DNA of 9,558 nt from an uncultured Clostridia bacterium (GTDB taxonomy: Bacteria; Bacillota; Clostridia; Christensenellales; UBA1242): contig CAMYXB010000030.1 of assembly GCA_947303145.1 (NCBI GenBank), forward strand, positions 1 through 9,558. The letters run 5' to 3'. The notes under the pieces are model-generated. The model was not told the DNA's origin. It did not search any database and worked only from the letters and a program-made list of their open reading frames with translations. Both the position numbers and the translations under genes were made by a program. Shown here piece after piece: positions 1-5,448 of the stretch. Every line of letters begins with the position of its first letter. The stretch's first letter is position 1.

Positions 1-2
1 AT

Positions 3-827
3 TATTATATATTGCTACAACTAGATGACCCTACCCTGCCTGTCACATTCAACCCCACCTTTAGTTGGACTGTAGAGTGTAGTAATTATAAGACGGAGCC
101 ACTCCCCACTACGACATATTCTAGTGATGCTACAATAACATTGACAGAAGACATGCCCACTAATATCGTTGTCACAAATAATGCCACAGTGACTATTAAT
201 GCACAAAGCCACAATGTGACAGGGAATGTGACTGTCAATAGTGGACAGTTGACTATTAGTAATGCTAATATAGCTGGCGATTTATTGGTCAATAATGATG
301 GAAGTATTATTTTTAATGGAGGTAATATAGCTGGTAATGCGACAATTACTGATTCTGGATATTTTAGGTTAAATAGTGGAAATATATGTGGAACTCTTTA
401 TGCTAGTGGAGGGAATTTAATTAGTGAGGATGGTTATGATTCAGGAAGTGTTGTTGACTTGTATGGAGGAAGTGTCGGTTCGGGATATAGTTATACAGTA
501 GATAATGGTCACAGAGTTTATCAAGATTATGGCTTGTATAAGACTGAGGGAGCTCTGATTCAAATATATGATGGTTTCATATGTGGACTAATACATGCCT
601 CTGGAAGACCACCATCGATTCCACCGACCTCCCATTCTAAAGCAATTATTATGTCTGGTGGACTGTATACTTATGACATATCACAATTTGCTCTTGGAAC
701 CAACTACGAAGTAGTTGAGGTCGTTCAGGACGGGATAACTCTATATCAAGTGCAGCAGCAGCAGGTAGATGAGAAAGATAACAACAATAACTCAAATCCG
801 GGAGATATTCCTTGGTCGACCCCTTGA
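3..827 (+). CDS. Beta-solenoid surface/secreted protein, 5' partial
   Basis: The frame is open to the left edge, so the true start lies outside the window; the first in-window start-like codon is a TTG at 12, with no convincing ribosome binding site. I do not recognise the family. Numbering from that TTG, residues 71-127 form a clear solenoid repeat of about 19 residues: a short strand, VNxG or a variant, a second strand, then N-I-[AC]-G (NIAG, NIAG, NICG). Degenerate Gly/Ser/Asn-rich rungs continue to about residue 150. The composition (Thr, Asn, Gly, Ser; very few Lys or Arg in the repeat) is typical of extracellular right-handed beta-helix proteins. The C-terminus has a Gln run, an Asp/Asn-rich stretch and ends PWSTP. 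There is no LPXTG signal, membrane helix or recognised cell-wall domain, so anchoring is unexplained. It is convergent with the ribosomal operon and followed by its own terminator. A cell-surface or adhesin-like role is inference. Confidence 0.75.
   Translation, partial: YYILLQLDDPTLPVTFNPTFSWTVECSNYKTEPLPTTTYSSDATITLTEDMPTNIVVTNNATVTINAQSHNVTGNVTVNSGQLTISNANIAGDLLVNNDGSIIFNGGNIAGNATITDSGYFRLNSGNICGTLYASGGNLISEDGYDSGSVVDLYGGSVGSGYSYTVDNGHRVYQDYGLYKTEGALIQIYDGFICGLIHASGRPPSIPPTSHSKAIIMSGGLYTYDISQFALGTNYEVVEVVQDGITLYQVQQQQVDEKDNNNNSNPGDIPWSTP
222..401 (+). repeat. 19-residue solenoid repeats within the surface protein
   Basis: About three consecutive coding repeats of 18-19 residues can be aligned by eye. 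Each has a T/L-x-V/I strand, an N/D-x-G turn, a second short strand and a closing N-I-A-G or N-I-C-G. The DNA repeats are diverged (for example aatatagctgg occurs in two successive units), which points to old duplication and not a recent tandem expansion. Confidence 0.6.
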
Positions 828-879
828 CAAGAATGAATAAAAATATTTATTCCCTTTATTTACGATAATATAGAGATAT

Positions 880-914
880 AAAAAAGGGCGGGCAGAAAGG
901 CTCGTCTTTTTTTT
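880..914 (+). terminator. Intrinsic terminator of the surface-protein gene
   Basis: The arms GGCGGGC (887-893) and GCTCGTC (900-906) form seven pairs around the loop AGAAAG, followed by eight T (907-914). A run of A (880-885) before the stem can extend it against the T run. Two of the pairs are G-T wobbles, which become A-C mismatches on the other strand, so the hairpin works best for plus-strand RNA, matching the gene that ends at 827. Confidence 0.8.
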
Positions 915-925
915 GTTGTCATCTA

Positions 926-960
926 TAAAAAACAAGCAAAAGTGGAAACTCTTGCTTGTT
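926..960 (-). terminator. Intrinsic terminator of the rplK-rplA transcript
   Basis: On the minus strand the arms AACAAGCAAGAG and CTTTTGCTTGTT pair over 12 positions (one G-T wobble) around the loop TTTCCA, and a T-rich tract runs to about 926. It begins 16 bases after the rplA stop codon. The strength and closeness indicate that the cluster really ends after rplA. Confidence 0.9.
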
Positions 961-976
961 ATAAAATGATACACTG

Positions 977-1663
977 TTATTGCATCTTATAAGTAGTCTT
1001 GACTCCAGGTCCCATAGTGGAAGAAAGAGTGAGACTCTTGATATATGTGCCTTTGGCTGCTGCAGGCTTGGCTTTGACAATGGCTGACATGAGAGCATCG
1101 AAATTCTCAAAGAGCTTGTCTGCGCCGAAACTGACCTTGCCGATGCCGACATGGATAATGTTGGTCTTATCCAGTCTATATTCCACTTTACCTGCCTTGA
1201 CATCGCCTATAGCCTTGGTGACGTCCATGGTGACTGTGCCGGACTTAGGATTGGGCATAAGACCTCTAGGTCCCAGTATCCTAGCCACACGACCTACTAG
1301 TCCCATCATATCTGGAGTGGTGATACACACATCGAAATCCATAAATCCTGAAGAAATCTTGGCTATCATCTCTTCTCCGCCGACTAGGTCTGCTCCTGCC
1401 TTGACGGCCTCGTCTGCCTTGTCTCCCTTGGCTATGACCAGCACTTTCTTGGTCTTGCCTGTGCCTGCAGGGAGGACTACTGTGCCTCTGACCTGCTGGT
1501 CAGCATTCCTGCCATCAACGCCGAGTTTGGCATGAAGTTCCACGCTCTCATCGAACTTTGCCTTAGCGGTGCTTATCACCAGTGCTAGCGCCTCTTTAGG
1601 CTCATACACTTTGGACTTGTCTACGAGGGCGATTGCTTCTTTGTATCTTTTACCTAATTTCAT
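977..1663 (-). CDS. rplA: Large ribosomal subunit protein L1 (uL1)
   Basis: L1 binds the mobile L1 stalk of 23S rRNA and helps release deacylated tRNA from the E site. In many bacteria it also represses translation of its own rplK-rplA mRNA. The 228-residue product has the family's usual length and the hallmark GPRGLMPNPKSGTVT at residues 131-145, with the typical KRYKEA start and a C-terminal SSTMGPG. I chose the ATG at 1663: AGGAGG lies 8 bases upstream, whereas the in-frame GTG at 1669 would be only 2 bases from it. rplK ends 15 bases upstream, so the two genes are translated from one mRNA. An intrinsic terminator follows, with no rplJ or rplL downstream. The identification is secure. Confidence 0.97.
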   Translation of the reverse strand: MKLGKRYKEAIALVDKSKVYEPKEALALVISTAKAKFDESVELHAKLGVDGRNADQQVRGTVVLPAGTGKTKKVLVIAKGDKADEAVKAGADLVGGEEMIAKISSGFMDFDVCITTPDMMGLVGRVARILGPRGLMPNPKSGTVTMDVTKAIGDVKAGKVEYRLDKTNIIHVGIGKVSFGADKLFENFDALMSAIVKAKPAAAKGTYIKSLTLSSTMGPGVKTTYKMQ

Positions 1664-1678
1664 TCTCACTCCCTCCTA

Positions 1679-2107
1679 TTAGTCCACCACTTCCACGCCC
1701 ATACTTCTGGCGGCACCTTCTATCATAGACATAGCACTCTCTATGCTAGATGCATTAAGGTCGGGCATCTTCATCTCTGCTATCTCTTTGACTTGGGCTT
1801 TGGTGATCTTGGCGACTTTTGTTTTGTTGGGGACACTGCTGGCCTTCTCCAGTCCGCATGCCTTCTTGATAAGCACTGCTGCGGGTGGTGTCTTTAGGAC
1901 GAATGTAAAAGACCTGTCCTCGTAGATGGTGACTACTACAGGAATGATAAGTCCTGCCTTGTCTGCTGTTTTGTCATTGAACTCTTTGGTAAAGCCAGGC
2001 AAGTTGATACCATGAGGTCCTAGTGTCGAACCTACAGGTGGTCCCGGGGTGGCTCTGCCAGCTGGCAACTGCAATTTCACAGAAGCCTTAACTTTCTTTT
2101 CTGCCAT
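1679..2107 (-). CDS. rplK: Large ribosomal subunit protein L11 (uL11)
   Basis: L11 binds the GTPase-associated centre of 23S rRNA and helps couple elongation and release factors to the ribosome. The 142-residue product matches the usual length of about 141. The N-terminal proline-rich helix region is visible (GRATPGPPVGSTLGPHG, residues 18-34); many bacteria have PAPPVGPALGQ there, so it is slightly diverged. The RNA-binding C-terminal domain includes TPPAAVLIKKACG (73-85). The ATG at 2107 is chosen because an extended AAGGAGGAG precedes it by four bases and MAEKKVKA begins the family's normal N-terminus. The earlier in-frame ATG at 2176 overlaps the predicted -10 box and adds non-homologous residues. 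A 134-base gap to nusG holds a candidate promoter. Confidence 0.97.
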   Translation of the reverse strand: MAEKKVKASVKLQLPAGRATPGPPVGSTLGPHGINLPGFTKEFNDKTADKAGLIIPVVVTIYEDRSFTFVLKTPPAAVLIKKACGLEKASSVPNKTKVAKITKAQVKEIAEMKMPDLNASSIESAMSMIEGAARSMGVEVVD

Positions 2108-2139
2108 TTTTCTCCTCCTTAGGCATAAGTGGTATAATC

Positions 2140-2166
2140 GAGGCGCATGAAATATATTTACACCTC
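2140..2166 (-). promoter_or_regulatory. Hairpin in the rplK leader, possible regulatory site
   Basis: On the minus strand, GAGGTG (2166-2161) can pair with CGCCTC (2145-2140) around a 15-base AT-rich loop, just downstream of the predicted transcription start. L1 autoregulates rplK-rplA through a leader structure in several bacteria, so position fits. I cannot match the pieces to the L1 binding consensus, so function is inference. Confidence 0.25.
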
Positions 2167-2174
2167 TCCCACGC

Positions 2175-2204
2175 ATAATACATCTATCGCTAGACGTATA
2201 TCAA
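2175..2204 (-). promoter_or_regulatory. Candidate promoter of rplK-rplA
   Basis: On the minus strand, TTGATA (2204-2199) and TATTAT (2180-2175) are 18 bases apart, predicting transcription from about 2168 and a leader of roughly 60 bases before rplK. The boxes are good but not perfect. Read-through from nusG is also likely because no terminator lies between the genes. Confidence 0.5.
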
Positions 2205-2241
2205 CAGACTGGGAAATCTATTCTCAATCTATTAACCAAAA

Positions 2242-2763
2242 TTAAATCTTCCTCACTTGAGAAAAGTCAAGTTCTACCTCAGTCTCTCTGCCGAACATCT
2301 CGACATTGACTTGACACTTCTGTGTAGCAAGGTTGACACTGGTGATGGTGCCGACAAAAGTATTGAGCGGCCCATCTATAACTTCTATCCTATCGAATGC
2401 TTTAAGGTCGCTGTCGACCACAGTTTTCTCTAGGTGCAACTTGCGTATCTCTTCCTCTGTCAAAGGTAATGGTCTACCTTTAGGGCCAGCAAAGCCAGTG
2501 ATGCCACGTGTTCTGGTGATATTGTGCCACAAGTCATCGGCATACTTTATCTTGACTAGAATATAACTAGGCAAAAGTTTCTTGCTGACCAGTTTCTTCT
2601 TCCCGTTCTTTTCCTCCACCACTTCTTCCATGGGGATAACGATATCGAAAATCCTGTCCTCTAGGTGATACTTCTTGATAACCACCTCAAGATTGTCTTT
2701 CGCCACCTGTTCATATCCGGAATAGGTATGCAAAACATACCATTTCGCTGTTAATTCTTCCAT
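2242..2763 (-). CDS. nusG: Transcription termination/antitermination protein NusG
   Basis: NusG binds the clamp of RNA polymerase through its N-terminal NGN domain and contacts Rho or ribosomal protein S10 through its C-terminal KOW domain. It influences pausing, termination and transcription-translation coupling. The 173-residue product shows the NGN start KWYVLHTYSGYE, the conserved LPSYILVK segment, RGITGFAGP, and a KOW domain ending FGRETEVELDFSQVRKI. The length is normal. The ATG at 2763 is preferred because GGAG sits 6 bases upstream and KWYVLHTYSG falls in its usual position. The alternative in-frame start at 2775 is a TTG overlapping that ribosome binding site. It lies 22 bases downstream of secE in the conserved secE-nusG pair. 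Confidence 0.97.
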   Translation of the reverse strand: MEELTAKWYVLHTYSGYEQVAKDNLEVVIKKYHLEDRIFDIVIPMEEVVEEKNGKKKLVSKKLLPSYILVKIKYADDLWHNITRTRGITGFAGPKGRPLPLTEEEIRKLHLEKTVVDSDLKAFDRIEVIDGPLNTFVGTITSVNLATQKCQVNVEMFGRETEVELDFSQVRKI

Positions 2764-2785
2764 ACAAATCTCCAAGTCCTAAAAA

Positions 2786-3106
2786 CTATATCTGCATAAG
2801 CAGTCTATACAGGGCACCTAGGCCATAGTCTATGCCGAAAAGAACAATGGTAAAAAGAACCACTACCAAAAGAACCACACCGGTCTTCTTGACCACTTGA
2901 GAAAAGGTAGGCCATGTGGTCTTTTTCAGTTCTCCCCATGCCTCACGCAATCTCTTGAAGAGTCCTTTCTTTTCTTTCTTCTCTTTCTCGATGCGCTTCT
3001 GCTTCTTCTCTTTCTCGATGCGTTTTTGCTTCTCTTTCTCTATCTTTTGTTGTTCCTTACTAGGCACTTCGCTCTTTACTGCTTCTTTTTCTACATTATT
3101 GTCCAT
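2786..3106 (-). CDS. secE: Preprotein translocase subunit SecE with long Lys-rich N-terminus
   Basis: SecE is the essential clamp subunit of the SecYEG protein channel in the cytoplasmic membrane. The C-terminal 55 residues are a normal single-span SecE: amphipathic helix and signature ELKKTTWPTFSQVVKKT (59-75), then a membrane helix at about 76-98. The rest is unusual: an extension of about 48 residues, rich in Lys and Glu, containing three repeats of IEKEK(K)[QE]K[RK] (residues 22-47). Minimal bacterial SecE proteins have about 60-70 residues, against 106 here. The ATG at 3106 is chosen because AAGGAG lies 6 bases upstream; an ATG at 3139 has no ribosome binding site. The extension should be a charged, probably helical cytoplasmic tail. 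It lies between rpmG (47 bases upstream) and nusG. Confidence 0.93.
   Translation of the reverse strand: MDNNVEKEAVKSEVPSKEQQKIEKEKQKRIEKEKKQKRIEKEKKEKKGLFKRLREAWGELKKTTWPTFSQVVKKTGVVLLVVVLFTIVLFGIDYGLGALYRLLMQI
2966..3043 (-). repeat. Three tandem coding repeats in the secE extension
   Basis: On the minus strand, three units of 24-27 bases begin ATAGAGAAAGAGAAG or ATCGAGAAAGAGAAG and encode IEKEKQKR, IEKEKKQKR and IEKEKKEKK. The near-identity at DNA level suggests relatively recent duplication in the N-terminal extension, making it a candidate site of length variation between strains. Confidence 0.75.
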
Positions 3107-3153
3107 GATAGGCTCCTTCAAAAAATTATTAGCACTCATTGCAAATAGGAGAA

Positions 3154-3303
3154 TTACTTGGTCTCCTTATGCAGAGTGTGCTTCTTGCAAGAAGAACAAT
3201 ACTTGTTCATCTCAATCCTATCTGGATCGTTCTTCTTATTCTTATAAGTGTCATAGTTGCGTCTCTTGCACTCTGAACAAGCAAGTGTTACTCTGTCTCT
3301 CAT
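3154..3303 (-). CDS. rpmG: Large ribosomal subunit protein L33 (bL33), zinc-ribbon form
   Basis: L33 is a small 50S protein near the tRNA exit site. This 49-residue product starts MRDRVTLACSEC and ends HTLHKETK, which is characteristic of Bacillota L33. Four cysteines in two CxxC pairs (C9/C12 and C36/C39) show that it is the zinc-binding version, which in many Bacillota has a zinc-independent paralogue elsewhere. The ATG at 3303 has GGTGA 6 bases upstream. It opens the rpmG-secE-nusG operon and has the strongest promoter seen in this window directly upstream. Identification is from length, cysteine pattern and the conserved ends. Confidence 0.96.
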   Translation of the reverse strand: MRDRVTLACSECKRRNYDTYKNKKNDPDRIEMNKYCSSCKKHTLHKETK

Positions 3304-3320
3304 AATGTTCACCTTTTTTC

Positions 3321-3353
3321 AAAAAATTAACACCCCCAAAGAGAGATGTTAAT
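3321..3353 (-). terminator. Terminator-like hairpin overlapping the rpmG transcription start
   Basis: On the minus strand ATTAACATCTC (3353-3343) pairs with GGGGTGTTAAT (3336-3326) over 11 positions, two of them G-T wobbles, around the loop TCTTTG, followed by a run of six T. The wobbles become A-C mismatches on the plus strand, so it is directional. It lies 115 bases after the stop codon of the 629-residue protein gene and may end that transcript. Transcripts starting at the rpmG promoter would contain only part of the left arm. Confidence 0.65.
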
Positions 3354-3355
3354 AT

Positions 3356-3384
3356 AATTTATCACGAATATCCCATTTTGTCAA
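3356..3384 (-). promoter_or_regulatory. Strong sigma-A type promoter of rpmG-secE-nusG
   Basis: On the minus strand a perfect TTGACA (3384-3379) is followed after 17 bases by TAAATT (3361-3356). The predicted start is about 3349, giving a leader of some 46 bases before the rpmG ATG. The start falls inside the left arm of the hairpin at 3326-3353. Confidence 0.8.
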
Positions 3385-3467
3385 TGGAAAATTGATAATT
3401 TTTATAATTTTTTTAGAAAGGACATAGCGGGATATTAATGATGAAAAATAATGGCGACTTTGTTGAC

Positions 3468-5357
3468 CTAGAGACCTAAATCTCTCTGCCTATTGACCTC
3501 ACTGAATTCCTGAGTCATCTCTTCTCGATAGTTTAATTGGCTTTCTTCTTTAGTATCAGATATACTGATATAAGGCTCCTCTTTCCTCATAATAATCATT
3601 TGATTTTCCTCGCTGCCTGAGTTCTTCTTGAGATTATATGATTCCATAGATAATTCCGCAGAATATTGCACTTGTGTTTCGCTACTGGATACACTGAAAA
3701 ATTCGCTCTCAATATCTTCTTTCTTTTGTATTTCGACTTTGGTGTAGGCTTTTTTAATAATAGGTGGTGGCGTGAAGACTGGCTTGACGGGGACATGAGG
3801 AGTGATTATTGCTGGACGAGCGAAGCCAAACATTATCGGCATCATAGTCTTTTTCTTGATGTCATCGTCTTTTTTCTTGTCTTTCTTCTTATTCTTCTTC
3901 TTGTCGTCTTTCTTCGACTTCCCTTTACCCTTATCTGCTCCTTTAGACTTAGGCTTGGACTTGACTTGAACTTTAGGCTTTGCCCCACCTTTTACCTTGC
4001 CACCCTTGCTCTTTATCTTAGGCTTAGACGGCTTGGACTTTTTGACACTAGGCTTTTTGGCAGATGTTTTTTTGACTGGCTTCTTCGCGGGTTTCACCTT
4101 TTTAGTTGCGGGCTTTTTATCACTAGGCGACTTTGATGCCTCTTTCTTCCCCTCACTCTTGGCTAAAATGCGAAGTATTTTCTCCTCTTTAGTCTCGTTA
4201 GGGTTGTCAATTTTTTCTTCTTTCTCTATTTCTTTCTTAATTTGCTTGAGAATGGCACCAGTGGGACGATGACTTCTTGATTGCCTTCTTTCTTTCTCCC
4301 TCTCTTTAATAGAAGATGTGAGTGCTATAACATATTGCTTATCGTTCTCGAGACCCGCATCATCTTTTTTGACGAAATCTTGGTTGACTTTCTTGGCAAG
4401 TTTTATGACATGTCCCTCATCAAGACGGAGATGAGCTCTATCTATGAGAGATTTCATTGACCTAGCCCTCATAAAGCGCAATTCATTATATAGCTCTTTG
4501 GCTCTATCTTTGTCCACTCCCTCTTTGTGAGCCAATCCATCTAGACATGTGAACATCATATCAAGCATAATCTTGTTGTAAGTGGTCTTGGTGGAGAATC
4601 CCTCTAACTGAGGATTGCCCTTGAGCATAAAGGACAATTCCTGTAGAACTCTCGCGCCTACTTCTCCGCTGCGCATAAATAGTTCCATGGCTTGTCCCAC
4701 TATATCATCATCTGCTATGCCCTCTTTGCCAAAGAGCATACCAGAAAGTAGCGAAAAATATATCTTTCTTACAAGGATATTCTCGCAATTATATTTAAGT
4801 TCTAATACACTTTCCCCCATTTCTTCACTATAGAGGTTATACATATCCAGTATATACTCTTCTGGAATGGGGTCATCGGGGTCAATGGGCATGGTGTCTA
4901 GCACTTCTCTAGCCACCTCTGTATAGCCAGCCTCCTTGCGCCTTATCTCCTCTACGAGATAAAAGACAGCCTCGTCCTCCCCAATAGTGAGCATGAAGAG
5001 AATATCGCCAAAAACGGGTAGCATGCCTCTCGCTTCATAAGTGGTGATGCCTCTGTCCTCATCAAAATATACAGAATAAATAAGTTTGGGCATATCTATG
5101 AGTTCTTGTTTAATTGAACTATCTATGATATATTGCCCATATCTATTGTATGAACCTAGTCTGCCATTCAAAATGACATCTATATCTCTCTCTTCCTTGC
5201 AAGAATCAACGATAGATTGATAGTCTTTTAGGTTGACATCTATGCCGTATAGATTGATTCTAGGTATAGAATCTTTATCCTTATTGATTATTGCCTTTAT
5301 ATCATCTTCTGCATGGGAGGGTATATCTTGCACTATTTTATCTTTCTCTTCTTCCAT
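3468..5357 (-). CDS. Unrecognised 629-residue protein with histone-H1-like Lys-rich tract
   Basis: I do not recognise this family. Residues 1-345 look like a soluble, mostly helical, acidic domain without a catalytic motif that I can identify (for example VFGDILFMLTIGEDEAVFYL at 115-134); no signal peptide is visible. Residues 346-400 are a charged, coiled-coil-like helix. Residues 403-503 are dominated by Lys with Pro, Ala and Ser (KKPATKKVKPAKKPVKKTS, then KKDDKKKNKKKDKKKDDD), like histone-H1-type nucleic-acid-binding tails. A Pro-rich hydrophobic stretch follows (505-537), then an acidic, Ser/Glu-rich tail. The ATG at 5357 has AGGAGGG 6 bases upstream and a promoter just before it, so the gene is expressed as its own unit between prfA and rpmG. 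The tract suggests binding to DNA, rRNA or an acidic surface; that is inference. Confidence 0.85.
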   Translation of the reverse strand: MEEEKDKIVQDIPSHAEDDIKAIINKDKDSIPRINLYGIDVNLKDYQSIVDSCKEERDIDVILNGRLGSYNRYGQYIIDSSIKQELIDMPKLIYSVYFDEDRGITTYEARGMLPVFGDILFMLTIGEDEAVFYLVEEIRRKEAGYTEVAREVLDTMPIDPDDPIPEEYILDMYNLYSEEMGESVLELKYNCENILVRKIYFSLLSGMLFGKEGIADDDIVGQAMELFMRSGEVGARVLQELSFMLKGNPQLEGFSTKTTYNKIMLDMMFTCLDGLAHKEGVDKDRAKELYNELRFMRARSMKSLIDRAHLRLDEGHVIKLAKKVNQDFVKKDDAGLENDKQYVIALTSSIKEREKERRQSRSHRPTGAILKQIKKEIEKEEKIDNPNETKEEKILRILAKSEGKKEASKSPSDKKPATKKVKPAKKPVKKTSAKKPSVKKSKPSKPKIKSKGGKVKGGAKPKVQVKSKPKSKGADKGKGKSKKDDKKKNKKKDKKKDDDIKKKTMMPIMFGFARPAIITPHVPVKPVFTPPPIIKKAYTKVEIQKKEDIESEFFSVSSSETQVQYSAELSMESYNLKKNSGSEENQMIIMRKEEPYISISDTKEESQLNYREEMTQEFSEVNRQRDLGL

Positions 5358-5386
5358 TGATTTCCCTCCTCTTCTTTATATGTATA

Positions 5387-5414
5387 ATTTTATCATAAAA
5401 AAATATTTAGTCAA
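5387..5414 (-). promoter_or_regulatory. Promoter of the 629-residue protein gene
   Basis: On the minus strand TTGACT (5414-5409) and TAAAAT (5392-5387) are 16 bases apart. The predicted start near 5380 gives a short leader of about 23 bases that includes the AGGAGGG ribosome binding site. It begins just downstream of the prfA terminator. Confidence 0.65.
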
Positions 5415-5423
5415 TAATTTTAG

Positions 5424-5446
5424 AAAAATGAGGCAAATTGCCCCAT
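5424..5446 (-). terminator. Intrinsic terminator of prmC-prfA
   Basis: On the minus strand ATGGGGC (5446-5440) pairs with GCCTCAT (5434-5428) around the loop AATTT, followed by a T run to 5424. The stem begins 2 bases after the prfA stop codon, so termination is immediate. Confidence 0.8.
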
Positions 5447-5448
5447 CT

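Noticed and set aside
999..1535. 178-codon open frame on the plus strand opposite rplA
   Set aside because: It is antisense to a certain ribosomal protein gene, has no ribosome binding site and no recognisable protein character; it is a shadow of rplA codon usage.
2112..2145. Alternative pairing of the rplK leader with its ribosome binding site, as a two-state switch
   Set aside because: Only four consecutive pairs (CCTC with GAGG) can form, which is not enough to propose a switch.
2108..2176. Earlier ATG of rplK, adding 23 residues
   Set aside because: The added residues are not L11-like, the ATG overlaps the predicted -10 box, and the ATG at 2107 has an excellent AAGGAGGAG site.
2216..2237. 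Direct repeat of AATAGATT after the nusG stop codon
   Set aside because: Two short AT-rich copies 3 bases apart with no inverted symmetry and no T tract; neither a terminator nor a convincing operator.
3107..3139. Earlier ATG of secE, adding 11 residues
   Set aside because: There is no ribosome binding site before it, while the ATG at 3106 has AAGGAG at good spacing.
3666..4272. Plus-strand open frames opposite the lysine-rich tract
   Set aside because: Lys codons AAG/AAA read in reverse give Leu/Phe/Ser-rich frames that mimic membrane proteins; no start signals are present and the minus-strand gene explains the sequence.
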